Positions 9,177-20,090 of a stretch of DNA of 64,000 bases are shown in pieces. The first letter of the stretch is position 1, and each line of letters begins with the position of its first letter. The notes beneath the pieces were generated by a model. The model made no database searches. It saw only the letters and a list, made by a program, of their open reading frames with translations, and was not told the DNA's origin. Both the position numbers and the translations under genes were made by a program. The stretch lies in NCBI RefSeq assembly GCF_028735875.1, contig NZ_CP117834.1:1-64000 (forward strand), read 5' to 3'. Origin of the DNA: Shouchella hunanensis (lineage in GTDB: Bacteria; Bacillota; Bacilli; Bacillales; Bacillaceae_D).

Positions 9177-10154
9177 TTAGAAGTTTATTACTTCTTTTGC
9201 TTTTTCTACGATAATGGCTGGGTTTGGTAACCAAGCATCTTCAACCGCTGCGAATGGATAAACCGTATCAGGTGATGTTACACGAAGAACAGGTGCTTCT
9301 AAAGAAAGGATCGCACGCTCTGTAATTTCAGCAACAATTTGAGAAGCGATTCCCGCTTGTTTTTGTGCTTCTTGTACAACAATTGCACGATTCGTTTTTT
9401 CAACAGACGCAATGACGGTTTCCACATCAAACGGGCTAACTGTCATTAAGTCAATTACTTCTGCTTCAACGCCTTCTTCAGCAAGTTCCTCTGCTGCTTT
9501 CATTGAAGCTTGTACCATTGCTCCATAAGCGATGATGGTAATATCTTTTCCTTCACGCTTAATATCTGCTTTTCCAAGCTCAATCGTGTATTCTTCTTCC
9601 GGTACATCTTGACGGAACGAACGATACAATTTCATGTGCTCAAGGAATACAACAGGATCGTTATCACGAATCGCTGAGATTAATAACCCTTTTGCATCGT
9701 ATGGATTAGAAGGAATAACCACTTTAAGACCTGGAGTTTGCGCCATTAATCCTTCTAAAGAATCAGCGTGCATTTCAGGTGTTTTTACGCCTCCACCAAA
9801 TGGTGAACGTACAGTAACTGGCATTGTTTGCTTGTTACCTGAACGGTAGCGCCAACGAGACATTTGACCAGCAATAGAATCAAATACTTCGAATACGAAT
9901 CCAAAGAATTGAATTTCCATAACCGGACGGTGTCCAGTAAGTGCAAGACCAATTGCTAGTCCACCAATACCAGACTCTGCTAATGGTGTATCAAACACAC
10001 GATCTTCACCAAATTCTTTTTGTAAACCTTCTGTTACACGGAAAACGCCGCCGTTTTGACCGACATCTTCACCAAAAACGAGTACATCTTCATTTTTGTT
10101 AAGCTCATTACGCATGGCATCCGTAATCGCTTGTGCCATTGTCCAATTACCCAT
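9177..10154 (-). CDS. pdhB: Pyruvate dehydrogenase E1 beta subunit
   Basis: Beta chain of the thiamine-diphosphate E1 heterotetramer that decarboxylates pyruvate. The 325-residue protein shows the transketolase-like pyrimidine-binding domain ([17 protein letters not shown] near 28-44; [16 protein letters not shown]) and the C-terminal transketolase domain ([15 protein letters not shown]). It starts 3 bases after the end of pdhA and is followed by a 97-base gap with a hairpin before pdhC. Confidence 0.95.
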   Translation of the reverse strand: MGNWTMAQAITDAMRNELNKNEDVLVFGEDVGQNGGVFRVTEGLQKEFGEDRVFDTPLAESGIGGLAIGLALTGHRPVMEIQFFGFVFEVFDSIAGQMSRWRYRSGNKQTMPVTVRSPFGGGVKTPEMHADSLEGLMAQTPGLKVVIPSNPYDAKGLLISAIRDNDPVVFLEHMKLYRSFRQDVPEEEYTIELGKADIKREGKDITIIAYGAMVQASMKAAEELAEEGVEAEVIDLMTVSPFDVETVIASVEKTNRAIVVQEAQKQAGIASQIVAEITERAILSLEAPVLRVTSPDTVYPFAAVEDAWLPNPAIIVEKAKEVINF

Positions 10155-10157
10155 GGG

Positions 10158-11749
<1,592 letters not shown>

Positions 11750-12400
11750 TTATTCAAACCGTACTTCTAAATCAGATGCTTCATAAAAAGCTCGCTTTGC
11801 ATCATTATAAGCTGTTGTATATTCATTAAACTGCTCTGTTGCTTCACGACGCTCTTCGTATTTTTGATTCGTTTCTTCAATATGAGCTGTTAATGTTTCT
11901 GCGTCTAACTCTTCGTCTTTTAACATTTCATATAATTGTTCATCCAAGTCTAACGATTCTTCGTAAATAGTATGTAGGTCTTGATAACTGGCATAACGAT
12001 TATCCATCGCTTCTTGTACGTCGTTCGCTAAGTCAACTAAGTTTTCATCTTCAAGCTCCGAAAAATCAGCTACAGCATTTTCAAACACATTGTATCCTTC
12101 TTCAATGCTCTCTTGTTCATTAGAAAGTAATTCTCGTCTCTCTCCTACAGATGCAATGGCTTCATCTGCTAAGCGAACAATTTCATCGTAAGCATCCATG
12201 TCCAAATCAACAATTTGAGAATAGAGCTCAGCTTCATGTTCTTCCGCATCCATCATCGGTTGCTGTTGCTCATCAAATCCTTCATTTTCTATTTCAGCGG
12301 CCTCTTCTAATGAACTATGAATCGACTCGGTTGCTGTTTGTCCACAAGCTACTAAAAACAAGCTTGAAAACGCCACGGTGGCTATAAACCTTTTCGACAA
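11750..12400 (-). CDS. ykyA: YkyA-like cell-surface lipoprotein
   Basis: A 216-residue lipoprotein of the YkyA family, whose gene sits directly before pdhABCD in Bacillus. The signal peptide ends in LVAC (Cys19); the mature part is almost entirely acidic and alpha-helical with heptad-like spacing, suggesting an extracellular coiled coil. Biochemical role unknown; a cell-wall association has been suggested for the family. The start is a TTG following GGAGGAGAGG, since no ATG fits the signal peptide. Same strand as pdhA but about 500 bases away, so it may have its own transcript. Confidence 0.8.
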   Translation of the reverse strand: MSKRFIATVAFSSLFLVACGQTATESIHSSLEEAAEIENEGFDEQQQPMMDAEEHEAELYSQIVDLDMDAYDEIVRLADEAIASVGERRELLSNEQESIEEGYNVFENAVADFSELEDENLVDLANDVQEAMDNRYASYQDLHTIYEESLDLDEQLYEMLKDEELDAETLTAHIEETNQKYEERREATEQFNEYTTAYNDAKRAFYEASDLEVRFE

Positions 12401-12590
12401 AAACCTCTCCTCCTTCGAGCTTTCTCAACTCTTTTTTCTCTTCTCTCACAATATCTAACAATCGATCATTTGGCAAGCTTTTACTATTATAAAAAAAGAT
12501 ATAGGCATTTATCCAAACATTTTTTTCTTTCTTGCATAGGATGTGGATATAAATCGCCTAGTGCGGTGGTTATTAAAGGAGGAATTTCAA

Positions 12591-12824
12591 ATGAGTTATG
12601 GAGAAAAGTACGGATATAACTATGGGTATGACCAATGCTGTGAGCCTTATGGCTATGGGTATGGATACGGACAACATTGTGGTGGAGGCGGTGGAAAAGG
12701 ATTTGCGTTAATCGTTGTTCTTTTCATCCTTTTAATTATTGTTGGTGCTTCTTGGTTCTCAGGTGGCGTAGAAGAAGGTCCTGACTGTGATTACCAAGGT
12801 CCTGGCCACGGTCCAAAAAAATAA
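12591..12824 (+). CDS. YjcZ-like glycine/tyrosine-rich small membrane protein
   Basis: A 77-residue protein with a Tyr/Gly-rich N-terminus (YGYGYGYGQ), a poly-Gly turn and one C-terminal membrane helix (about 38-58, [19 protein letters not shown]). This layout matches the YjcZ family of small proteins found in spore formers, though the conserved tail after the helix is longer than usual. The ATG at 12591 has AAAGGAGG 8 bases upstream; the longer frame from 12543 has no ribosome site. Likely sporulation-linked by family, not shown by the sequence itself. It is followed by a hairpin with GCGACACGAACATC arms (12829-12862). Confidence 0.7.
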   Translation: MSYGEKYGYNYGYDQCCEPYGYGYGYGQHCGGGGGKGFALIVVLFILLIIVGASWFSGGVEEGPDCDYQGPGHGPKK

Positions 12825-12830
12825 ACGAAA

Positions 12831-12862
12831 AAGCGACGCGAGATGTTCGTGTCGCTTTTTTC
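12831..12862 (+). terminator. Intrinsic terminator after the YjcZ-like gene
   Basis: AAAAAGCGACgcG...gtGTCGCTTTTTT forms a stem of about 10 bp (AAAAAGCGAC / GTCGCTTTTT) with a loop of about 12 bases and a trailing T run. Confidence 0.75.
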
Positions 12863-12925
12863 TGCTTGCACATCGGATTATTTATCCTTAAACTATTGAA
12901 AGATAAGTAAAGGAGTGAAATCCAT

Positions 12926-13477
12926 ATGATCACAATGAAAGACGTGGTTCGTGAGGGACATCCTGTGTTAAGGAAAGTGGCAGAGCCTGTAGAAACCCCA
13001 TTAAGTCATGAAGATAAAGAGACATTACTTTCCATGCTTGAGTTTTTAAAAAATAGTCAAGACCCGGAAACCGCCGAAACGTACGATTTACGACCTGGTG
13101 TTGGCCTTGCGGCTCCACAAATCGGTATTTCAAAACGATTATTTGCTGTCCATGCGACAGACGAAAACGACAAGCTCTATAGCCTTGGAATCGCCAACCC
13201 TAAAGTAGTTAGCCATTCTGTTGAACAAAATCAATTAGATAGTGGTGAAGGGTGCCTTTCTGTTGACCGTGAAGTAGAAGGGGTTGTTCCAAGACATGCT
13301 CGATTAACCGTAAAAGGAATCGATCACAATAATGAAGAGGTCACATTACGATTACGTGGCTATATTGCTATCGTGTTTCAACATGAGCTTGATCACTTAG
13401 ATGGGGTCATGTTCTATGATCGAATTGAAGGGCTTGAAGATAAATTTAAGCAGCCGCTTCCTGGCTTTGCTCTTTAA
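12926..13477 (+). CDS. def: Peptide deformylase
   Basis: Metalloenzyme that removes the formyl group from nascent protein N-termini. The 183-residue length and a longer loop between the first two motifs fit the type-2 Gram-positive enzyme (DefB/YkrB). All three signature motifs are present: GVGLAAPQIG (near 57), EGCLSVD (near 109; the Cys is a metal ligand) and HELDH (near 152; two His ligands plus catalytic Glu). AAAGGAG precedes the ATG. In B. subtilis def (ykrB) also neighbours ykyA-pdhA; here it diverges from them. Confidence 0.95.
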   Translation: MITMKDVVREGHPVLRKVAEPVETPLSHEDKETLLSMLEFLKNSQDPETAETYDLRPGVGLAAPQIGISKRLFAVHATDENDKLYSLGIANPKVVSHSVEQNQLDSGEGCLSVDREVEGVVPRHARLTVKGIDHNNEEVTLRLRGYIAIVFQHELDHLDGVMFYDRIEGLEDKFKQPLPGFAL

Positions 13478-13485
13478 TTTCCAGT

Positions 13486-13557
13486 AACCCCCTCGTGTTT
13501 ATTTTGTTTGTTGATACACACTATGAACAAAACAATGAGAGAGGGGGTTTTTCTTTT
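13486..13557 (+). terminator. Long intrinsic terminator after def
   Basis: AACCCCCTC pairs with GAGGGGGTT, with an inner second stem (TTTTGTT / AACAAAAC), followed by TTTTTCTTTT. Confidence 0.8.
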
Positions 13558-13658
13558 GTTAAAGAAGTGGCGTGAAAAACTCTTGAAACGGTGCAAAGAT
13601 CTTTTGCCAAAGTCTTTATTTCTTGATGTGTAATTCAACTTAATTGTGGAAAGACTTG

Positions 13659-13695
13659 AAGCCATCCGGTATTATTTATACGGGTTGGCTTTTTG
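13659..13695 (+). terminator. Orphan intrinsic terminator upstream of rpoY
   Basis: AAGCCATCCGGTAT pairs with ATACGGGTTGGCTT (12 of 14 pairs) followed by T5. There is no supportable gene between this hairpin and the def terminator about 100 bases upstream, so it may close a small RNA or act as a rpoY-rnjA leader element. Confidence 0.6.
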
Positions 13696-13761
13696 GCATT
13701 TCTAAAAAGCGTGATTTCCGATATAATAGATAAACAATGGTATTAAAGGAGAGGTTCATTC

Positions 13762-13971
13762 ATGATCTTTAAAGTGTTTTTCCAAGAAAATCATACACAG
13801 GCGCCTGTAAGAGAGCGCACAAATTCCTTATATATTGAGGCTGAAAGCGTTAGTGATGTTCGTGCTAAGTTAATCGAACACCCTTACAATATCGAATATA
13901 TTACACCGCTCACGGGTTCGTTTCTAGAATATGAACAGCAACGTGACGGTTATAAGGTTGTGAATGCATAA
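13762..13971 (+). CDS. rpoY: RNA polymerase epsilon subunit RpoY
   Basis: Small (69 aa) accessory subunit of Firmicute RNA polymerase, structurally Gp2-like, formerly YkzG. The sequence starts MIFKVFFQE and includes YIEAESVSDVRAKL and YNIEYITPL, typical of the family. AAAGGAGAGG precedes the ATG. The stop codon directly abuts the rnjA ATG, so the two are one operon; a TATAAT at 13722-13727 is a plausible -10 box with only a weak -35. Confidence 0.93.
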   Translation: MIFKVFFQENHTQAPVRERTNSLYIEAESVSDVRAKLIEHPYNIEYITPLTGSFLEYEQQRDGYKVVNA

Positions 13972-15639
13972 ATGAAACAAGTAAAGAACAATCAAACCGC
14001 AGTTTTCGCTCTTGGAGGTATGGGTGAGATTGGAAAAAATACATACGGTGTTCAGTTCCAAGATGAAATCATCCTTATTGATGCAGGAATTATGTTTCCA
14101 GAAGATGATTTACTTGGCATCGATTATGTAATTCCAGACTACACGTACCTGGTAAAAAACAAAGATAAGATTAAAGGCTTATTTATTACTCACGGTCACG
14201 AAGATCATATTGGTGGTATCCCTTATTTATTAAGGGAGTTAAATATTGACGTGTATGGTGGGAAGCTTGCACTTGGATTGTTAAAAGGAAAGCTTGAAGA
14301 GCATGGTTTACTTCGCAATGCAAAGCTTCATCCGATAACGGAAGATCAAGTTGTGAAATTCACAAAAACCGCTGTCTCGTTCTTCCGGACAACCCATAGT
14401 ATTCCTGAATCCTATGGAATAGTGGTGAAAACTCCTCCTGGGAATGTTGTTCATACTGGTGACTTTAAGTTTGACTTTACACCTGTAGGAGAACCAGCCA
14501 ACTTAACAAAGATGGCTAAAATTGGCGAAGAAGGCGTCCTATGCCTATTGTCTGATAGCACGAACAGTGAAATTCCAGACTTCACCATGTCTGAACGAAA
14601 AGTTGGTGACAGCATCAACAATATTTTCCGTAAAGTCGACGGTCGAGTCATTTTTGCCACTTTTGCTTCCAATATTCATCGCTTACAGCAAGTTATTGAA
14701 GCAGCAGTTGCCAATAACCGTAAAGTCTGCGTGTTTGGTCGTTCCATGGATTCGGCTATAGCGATTGGACAAGAGCTAGGACATATCGTTGCGCCAAAAG
14801 GAACATTTATTGAGCACTCTCAATTAAATAAGCTTCCTGATAATCAAGTCACCATTTTATGTACGGGTAGCCAAGGAGAACCAATGGCTGCTTTATCTCG
14901 TATAGCATTCGGTACTCATCGTCAAATTCAGATTATCCCTGGTGACACGGTTGTCTTTTCAAGCTCTCCGATCCCTGGAAATACACTTTCTGTCGGTAAA
15001 ATTATTAATCAACTTTATCGCGCTGGTGCAAATGTTATTCATGGACCACTTAATGATATTCATACGTCTGGTCACGGCGGACAAGAAGAACAAAAGTTAA
15101 TGCTTCGCTTAATGAAGCCACAATATTTCTTACCTATTCACGGTGAATACCGGATGTTAAAAACCCATAATAAGCTGGCGCAAGCATGTGGTGTTTCAGC
15201 TGATAATTGCTTTATTATGGACAATGGCGATGTTTTAGCGCTTCACCCAAATGAAGCTGGCGTTGTTGGTAAAATCCCTTCTGGTTCTGTTTATGTTGAT
15301 GGGAATGGTATCGGCGATATTGGAAATATTGTTTTACGTGACCGCCGTATTTTATCAGAAGAAGGTCTCGTTATTGTAGTCGTTAGTTTGGATATGAAGG
15401 AATATAAAGTGACTGCGGGTCCTGACTTAATATCTAGAGGCTTCGTTTATATGCGAGAGTCTGGGGACTTGATTCATGAAGCGCAAAAATTACTTACTGC
15501 TCACTTGCATCAAGTAATGGAACGAAAAACAAACCAGTGGTCAGAAATCAAAAATGAAATTTCAGACTTACTAGGACCATTTCTATACGAAAGAACAAAA
15601 AGAAAGCCAATGATCCTACCGATTATTATGGAAGTGTAA
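13972..15639 (+). CDS. rnjA: Ribonuclease J1
   Basis: Dual 5'-exo and endoribonuclease central to mRNA decay in Bacillus. The 555-residue protein has a metallo-beta-lactamase core with the zinc motif HGHEDHIGG near residue 74, a beta-CASP domain ([24 protein letters not shown]), and the C-terminal domain found in RNase J. Length equals the usual 555. It begins immediately after rpoY without its own strong ribosome site, implying coupled translation. Confidence 0.96.
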   Translation: MKQVKNNQTAVFALGGMGEIGKNTYGVQFQDEIILIDAGIMFPEDDLLGIDYVIPDYTYLVKNKDKIKGLFITHGHEDHIGGIPYLLRELNIDVYGGKLALGLLKGKLEEHGLLRNAKLHPITEDQVVKFTKTAVSFFRTTHSIPESYGIVVKTPPGNVVHTGDFKFDFTPVGEPANLTKMAKIGEEGVLCLLSDSTNSEIPDFTMSERKVGDSINNIFRKVDGRVIFATFASNIHRLQQVIEAAVANNRKVCVFGRSMDSAIAIGQELGHIVAPKGTFIEHSQLNKLPDNQVTILCTGSQGEPMAALSRIAFGTHRQIQIIPGDTVVFSSSPIPGNTLSVGKIINQLYRAGANVIHGPLNDIHTSGHGGQEEQKLMLRLMKPQYFLPIHGEYRMLKTHNKLAQACGVSADNCFIMDNGDVLALHPNEAGVVGKIPSGSVYVDGNGIGDIGNIVLRDRRILSEEGLVIVVVSLDMKEYKVTAGPDLISRGFVYMRESGDLIHEAQKLLTAHLHQVMERKTNQWSEIKNEISDLLGPFLYERTKRKPMILPIIMEV

Positions 15640-15643
15640 TGAC

Positions 15644-15695
15644 AAGCTGTCCTATTAAAGTTGTTTCTTTAGCTTTAATGGGATAAGCTTTTTTT
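15644..15695 (+). terminator. Intrinsic terminator after rnjA
   Basis: AAGCTGTCCTATTAAAG pairs with CTTTAATGGGATAAGCTT (mismatches in the middle), followed by a T run. Confidence 0.8.
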
Positions 15696-15791
15696 AAATC
15701 CAGTAACATTGCTATTTTCCAATCACTTTTTGAGAAATTTGTCCAAATATGATACGCTCTTTTTGCAACAAAAAAGGAAAGGGATGAACAT

Positions 15792-16568
15792 ATGTTTGAA
15801 AATCTTAACGATTGGCTTTATCACCCAATCACGCAAACATTATGGCAAGTTCTTTTTGCCATTATTATTTATTTTATTGTTCGATCAGTTGGTAAAAACA
15901 TCATTAAAAAAGTATTTAATAAAAAACAATCGAAGCAAGTGTCAAAAGCACGGTTACAAACACTTGAGAAGTTGCTTTTAAATGTATTTTCATACGTGCT
16001 ATTCTTCATTATCGCCTTCAATATACTTGATACCCTCGGGTTTAACTTAGGGCCAGTTCTTGCTGCAGCCGGTGTTGTTGGTTTAGCAATTGGCTTCGGT
16101 GCTCAAGGGTTAGTGAGCGACGTTGTAACTGGTTTCTTCTTGCTATTAGAAAGACAGCTAGAAGTTGGGGACTATGTTACGGCAGGTGGTGTTGATGGAA
16201 TTGTAGAAGAGCTCGGGTTTCGCACGACAATGATTCGAGGTTTTGACGGGACGCTTCATTATTTGCCAAATCGCAACATTACTAATGTAGACAACCATTC
16301 ACGCGGGAATATGCGTGCCCTCGTTGACTTAACAATTCCATCAGGAGAGCAAACCGATACTTCTATTAAAAAAGTACAAGCAGCAATCCAGTCTTTTGAC
16401 CACCCTGCTTTAGTAACAAAGCCTGAAGTAATTGGCGTTGAAACAAATGATCTTTCTGCTACTGTTATACGCGTCATTGCTAAAACAGAAAATATGCAAC
16501 AATGGGCTGTTGAACGTGAATTACGTAAAGTCATCCGTGCTTATTTTGAAACGGAAGAAGACGCTTAA
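15792..16568 (+). CDS. ykuT: MscS-family mechanosensitive channel (YkuT-like)
   Basis: A small-conductance mechanosensitive channel of 258 residues that should release solutes on osmotic downshift. It has three predicted membrane helices (about 15-40, 62-84, 87-120) and a cytosolic MscS beta and alpha/beta domain. The pore-lining helix GLAIGFGAQGLVSDVV (about residues 97-112) has the Gly/Ala pattern of MscS. Strong AAAGGGATG... ribosome site before the ATG. In B. subtilis ykuT lies next to ykuS and ykuR, which are the next genes here on the other strand. Confidence 0.88.
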   Translation: MFENLNDWLYHPITQTLWQVLFAIIIYFIVRSVGKNIIKKVFNKKQSKQVSKARLQTLEKLLLNVFSYVLFFIIAFNILDTLGFNLGPVLAAAGVVGLAIGFGAQGLVSDVVTGFFLLLERQLEVGDYVTAGGVDGIVEELGFRTTMIRGFDGTLHYLPNRNITNVDNHSRGNMRALVDLTIPSGEQTDTSIKKVQAAIQSFDHPALVTKPEVIGVETNDLSATVIRVIAKTENMQQWAVERELRKVIRAYFETEEDA

Positions 16569-16607
16569 AAAAGAGTCTGCCGAAATCCATTCGGTAGACT
16601 CTTTTTT
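16567..16607. terminator. Bidirectional terminator between ykuT and ykuS
   Basis: AAAAAAGAGTCTgCCGAA pairs with TTCGGTAGACTCTTTTTT, with A and T runs on both sides, between two convergent genes. Confidence 0.9.
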
Positions 16608-16859
16608 CTATTTGTTTTGATTCGATAACACTTGTTCTACCCGCTCGCCTACTTCTTGAGCAGTTAGACCATCTGCTGACACAATACTTGTTTGCCCTTG
16701 AGGGCTCATCCCTGCCACATCTGCGTCTCGACCTGAAACAATACAACAGTCGCAATCGTTTGTCTCCGTAGTCTGTTGCATATGAACAACGTCATGTCCT
16801 CGTGACTGAAGCTCGTTTTCAATATCCGTTAATCCTGTTTGAATCGCGATTTTAGCCAT
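16608..16859 (-). CDS. ykuS: UPF0180 protein YkuS
   Basis: An 83-residue protein of the YkuS/UPF0180 family, starting MAKIAIQTGLTDIENELQ and containing DCCIVSGRDADVAGM. Function unknown; the family is small, soluble and found in Bacillus next to the dap genes. The ATG at 16859 follows AAAGGAGG by 7 bases, so the longer frame from 16880 is not used. A two-cysteine DCDCC motif near residue 36 is conspicuous. It lies downstream of dapL on the same strand. Confidence 0.85.
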   Translation of the reverse strand: MAKIAIQTGLTDIENELQSRGHDVVHMQQTTETNDCDCCIVSGRDADVAGMSPQGQTSIVSADGLTAQEVGERVEQVLSNQNK

Positions 16860-16921
16860 ATGAATACCTCCTTTTATCAATCGTTACGAAACCTAGTTTG
16901 CAACGATCGTAAGGAAACTAT

Positions 16922-18043
16922 TCATCCTTGTTTTTGGTTTAAAAACGAACACATATGTTCAACGGCTAATGTGATCGCTTCTTCTTGGGGGTTCAACCTT
17001 GCATCATGAAGACCAAACGAGCTGTCGACCCCTAACCAAAACATGAGTCCTGGATAGGCTTTAAGAAAATAACCAAAATCCTCTCCAGTCATTGCTTCTT
17101 TCGCATGTACAAACTGAACGGCGGACTGGGCTTCACTAAAAGCGATAAAAGCTTGTGTAAGAACTGTATCATTGTTCACTTCACAATAATTCGAGCCATA
17201 GTCAATGGTCGCTTCGCAAGAAAAGCCAACTTCGATACCATGAGTGAGCGCTTCAATCCGTTGTTTTACTTTCTTCATAGCATCCATTGATAATGTTCGA
17301 ATGGTTCCTTCCACTCGCGCCCCACTAGCAATAACATTTTGCTTGGTTCCACCTTTTATTACGCCAATCGTAACAACAGCAGAATCAAGTGGATCAACAT
17401 TTCTCGAAACGATTGATTGCAATTGCGTCACAAAATGAGCAGCCGCTACAACCATGTCATTTGCTGTATGAGGATAAGCGGCATGACCGCCTGTTCCTTT
17501 AAAGTCAATAAAGAGCTCAGATGTATTGGCAAATAGCAAACCCGGCTTCGTTGAAATCGTTCCAACAGGCAAATTAGGATCAATATGAAGAGCGTACATT
17601 TCTTCCGGCTTCCACTTATCTAATACTCCGGATTCAAGCATTGGTTTTGCTCCACCCGGGCCTTCCTCAGCTGGTTGAAAAACAAACAACAGTGAAGTTG
17701 GCGGTTCATTTTCACTAAAATAATTGAGCATCCCTAGAGCAATTGTCATGTGAAGATCATGACCACAAGCATGCATGGCGCCTTCATGTAGTGAACGATA
17801 GGAAAGGTTCGTTTCTTCTTGAACTGGTAAACCATCCATATCTGCTCGATAAGCGATGGTGTAAGGGGATTTCCCGTCAACCTTTACAATAACGCCAGTT
17901 CGCCACGTCGTTACAGTTAACCGTTCTTGGTTTAACGCACCGACTGTGTCTAAAATTAAAGCTTGCGTTTTGTATTCTTCAAACCCAAGCTCGGGAATTT
18001 GATGGAATTTACGTCTTAGTTGGATAAGTGCTTCATCATTCAT
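16922..18043 (-). CDS. dapL: N-acetyldiaminopimelate deacetylase (YkuR/DapL)
   Basis: M20-family metallohydrolase that removes acetate from N-acetyl-LL-diaminopimelate in the acetylated lysine/DAP branch of Bacillus. The 373-residue protein shows the metal-site motifs [11 protein letters not shown] (near 91) and [10 protein letters not shown] (near 124) and the dimerisation domain in the middle ([10 protein letters not shown]). Its start overlaps the upstream aminotransferase stop by 4 bases, so the two are coupled. Specificity is supported mainly by its place after dapH; related M20 amidohydrolases look similar. Confidence 0.87.
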   Translation of the reverse strand: MNDEALIQLRRKFHQIPELGFEEYKTQALILDTVGALNQERLTVTTWRTGVIVKVDGKSPYTIAYRADMDGLPVQEETNLSYRSLHEGAMHACGHDLHMTIALGMLNYFSENEPPTSLLFVFQPAEEGPGGAKPMLESGVLDKWKPEEMYALHIDPNLPVGTISTKPGLLFANTSELFIDFKGTGGHAAYPHTANDMVVAAAHFVTQLQSIVSRNVDPLDSAVVTIGVIKGGTKQNVIASGARVEGTIRTLSMDAMKKVKQRIEALTHGIEVGFSCEATIDYGSNYCEVNNDTVLTQAFIAFSEAQSAVQFVHAKEAMTGEDFGYFLKAYPGLMFWLGVDSSFGLHDARLNPQEEAITLAVEHMCSFLNQKQG

Positions 18044-19248
18044 ACGTTCAGCTCCTGCTCCACCTCTTGCAACACGCTCGTAAAATGTGCAATAAACAAA
18101 TCAACTTCTTCACTTGTTACGACCAGAGGTGGTAATAAGCGTATAATCGTTCCCTGTGTTAGGTCAACAAGCACACCTTTTTCGATCATACGTCGTTGAA
18201 TAAACGCTGCTTGCTTCGGTGTTCCTTTAGTTGGTAGACCCATCATCATTCCCCGTCCTCGGAAACGGTCCAAAATATGTGGGAATTGTGCTTGTACGTC
18301 TGATAACCCTTTTTGTAACTGCTCCGCTCTCATACGACTAGTATGAAGCAGTCCCTCCTCAAGCAAGTCTAAAACGGTTAATCCTAACGCACAGCTTAAA
18401 GGAGACGGCGCAAAGGTTGTTCCGTGATCCCCTGGCGCAAATAAGTGAGTCAGGCGCGGGCTTACGATCATTCCGCCTAATGGAAGACCTCCACCAATCC
18501 CTTTTGCAAATAAAATTACGTCCGGCTGAACATTAGCCTGCATATAAGCAAATAGCGTTCCAGTTCGTCCCATTCCTGTTTGAATTTCATCCATACAAAA
18601 AAGAACATGATGGGTTGCGCACAATTGTGATACAGTTTGCACATACTCATGCGACAATGGAACAACGCCACCTGATCCTAACACTGGCTCCATTACGACA
18701 GCAGCTGGCTTCTTTTGAATAAGAATGTCTTCCAACCCTTTTGCATCTTCAGGCTCTACTTCATACACAGGTAGGTCATGTAACGGAAAATCTTGATAGA
18801 CACCTTCTTGCCTCGTTAACTTCATAGCACCGAGGGTCCGTCCATGAAAGCTCCGTTTTAAAACAACAACGCCCTTTCTAGAGAAATCATGCTGCTTGCT
18901 CCATTTATGAATAAGTTTGATAACCGCCTCGGTCGCCTCTGCGCCAGAATTCGCAAAAAACACCTTTCCACCGATTGTCCGCTCCGACAATTTTTCAGCG
19001 AGCTCGACAGCAGGTTTATTTACGTATAAATTTGAGATATGTAGAAACTTACTTCCTTGGGTTTGAAGTGTTTTTAAAATAGCAGGATGTGAATGACCTA
19101 CTACATTGACCGCTAAACCTGTTATAAAATCCAAGTACTGACGGCCTTCTTCATCAATTAAAAAGCTTCCTTTCCCCTCACTAATAACAAGAGGAAGTCG
19201 GCGATACGTGCTCATTAATGCTTGTTCATCTCTTTTTAGCCAATCCAT
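18040..19248 (-). CDS. Class-III aminotransferase (ArgD-like), probable N-acetyl-DAP aminotransferase
   Basis: A PLP aminotransferase of the acetylornithine/ornithine class (fold type I, class III), 402 residues. Visible motifs: [16 protein letters not shown] (near 97), the PLP-binding Asp region [13 protein letters not shown] (near 217) and the Schiff-base Lys in [14 protein letters not shown] (near 247). It lies between dapH and dapL, coupled to dapL by a 4-base overlap. In B. subtilis this step is done by PatA, a class-I/II enzyme, so this looks like a non-orthologous replacement. ArgD enzymes are known to use N-succinyl-DAP, which makes the acetylated analogue plausible. A true argD role in arginine synthesis cannot be excluded. 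Confidence 0.8.
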   Translation of the reverse strand: MDWLKRDEQALMSTYRRLPLVISEGKGSFLIDEEGRQYLDFITGLAVNVVGHSHPAILKTLQTQGSKFLHISNLYVNKPAVELAEKLSERTIGGKVFFANSGAEATEAVIKLIHKWSKQHDFSRKGVVVLKRSFHGRTLGAMKLTRQEGVYQDFPLHDLPVYEVEPEDAKGLEDILIQKKPAAVVMEPVLGSGGVVPLSHEYVQTVSQLCATHHVLFCMDEIQTGMGRTGTLFAYMQANVQPDVILFAKGIGGGLPLGGMIVSPRLTHLFAPGDHGTTFAPSPLSCALGLTVLDLLEEGLLHTSRMRAEQLQKGLSDVQAQFPHILDRFRGRGMMMGLPTKGTPKQAAFIQRRMIEKGVLVDLTQGTIIRLLPPLVVTSEEVDLFIAHFTSVLQEVEQELNV

Positions 19249-19268
19249 GATAAAGACTCCTTTTTATG

Positions 19269-19297
19269 AAAACAGCTTTGCCTTAAAGGCAAAGCTG
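19269..19297 (-). other. Hairpin between dapH and the aminotransferase gene
   Basis: On the minus strand CAGCTTTGCCT pairs perfectly with AGGCAAAGCTG (11 bp, 3-nt loop) and is followed by TTTT, then at once by the AAGGAG ribosome site of the next gene. It has the shape of a weak terminator or attenuator inside the operon. Confidence 0.65.
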
Positions 19298-19307
19298 GAT
19301 TATCAAA

Positions 19308-20027
19308 TTAATCTTCATTTAAACGACGAAGCTCTTGCTTAATTTCTGTTTTTCCTTTTGTTTTTTCGTCGATTTGCTTAATCACTTTTGCTGGTGTACC
19401 AGCAACTACTGTGTTAGCTGGAACATCTTCTGTAACAATCGCTCCTGCTGCAACAACAGCACCCTCTCCAACACGTACCCCTTCAAGAATGACTGCATTC
19501 GCACCAACCACTACACCATCTTCCACAACAACCGGTGAAGCAGATGGTGGTTCAATGACACCAGCTAAGACAGAGCCTGCACCGATATGACAGTTCTTTC
19601 CTACTGTTGCACGTCCGCCAAGTACAGCGTTCATATCAATCATTGTTCCTTCCCCAATAACGGAACCAATATTAATACTGGCGCCCATCATAATGACAGC
19701 ACCTTTACCAATTTCTACTTGGTCGCGAATAATTGCACCTGGTTCAATACGTGCTTCTATTCCTTTTAAGTCAAGTAGCGGGATGGCTGAATAGCGTCGA
19801 TCATTTTCAACAACATAATCTTCAATACTAGCCTCGTTCTCTTTTAAAACTGGCTCAATAACAGCCCAATCTCCAAAAATAACCCCAGTCGTGCCATTAA
19901 AGAACGTTTGTACTTCTTCAGCAAATGATAGCTTCTCAAGCTGTCCCTTAATATGTATTTTTACAGGTGTTTTCTTCTCTGCTTTTGAAATAAATTGAAT
20001 AATTTCGTTTGCATCCATCATGTTCAT
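19308..20027 (-). CDS. dapH: Tetrahydrodipicolinate N-acetyltransferase
   Basis: Acetylates tetrahydrodipicolinate, the first step of the acetylated DAP pathway. The 239-residue protein has an N-terminal helical domain ([14 protein letters not shown]) and a left-handed beta-helix of hexapeptide repeats from about residue 85 to 205 (for example [20 protein letters not shown] and [12 protein letters not shown]). Start and length agree with B. subtilis DapH (YkuQ). AAGGAGG precedes it, and a sigma-A promoter lies about 35 bases upstream. Confidence 0.94.
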   Translation of the reverse strand: MNMMDANEIIQFISKAEKKTPVKIHIKGQLEKLSFAEEVQTFFNGTTGVIFGDWAVIEPVLKENEASIEDYVVENDRRYSAIPLLDLKGIEARIEPGAIIRDQVEIGKGAVIMMGASINIGSVIGEGTMIDMNAVLGGRATVGKNCHIGAGSVLAGVIEPPSASPVVVEDGVVVGANAVILEGVRVGEGAVVAAGAIVTEDVPANTVVAGTPAKVIKQIDEKTKGKTEIKQELRRLNED

Positions 20028-20057
20028 CTGTATAGCCTCCTTATATCACTGTTCATT

Positions 20058-20086
20058 ATGATAAAGTGTGTTTCGAAAAAATGCAA
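20058..20086 (-). promoter_or_regulatory. Sigma-A promoter of dapH
   Basis: Minus strand: TTGCAT (20081-20086), 17-base spacer, TATCAT (20058-20063), about 30 bases before the dapH start. It sits in the 63-base gap after the AEC carrier gene. Confidence 0.6.
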
Positions 20087-20090
20087 TGGA

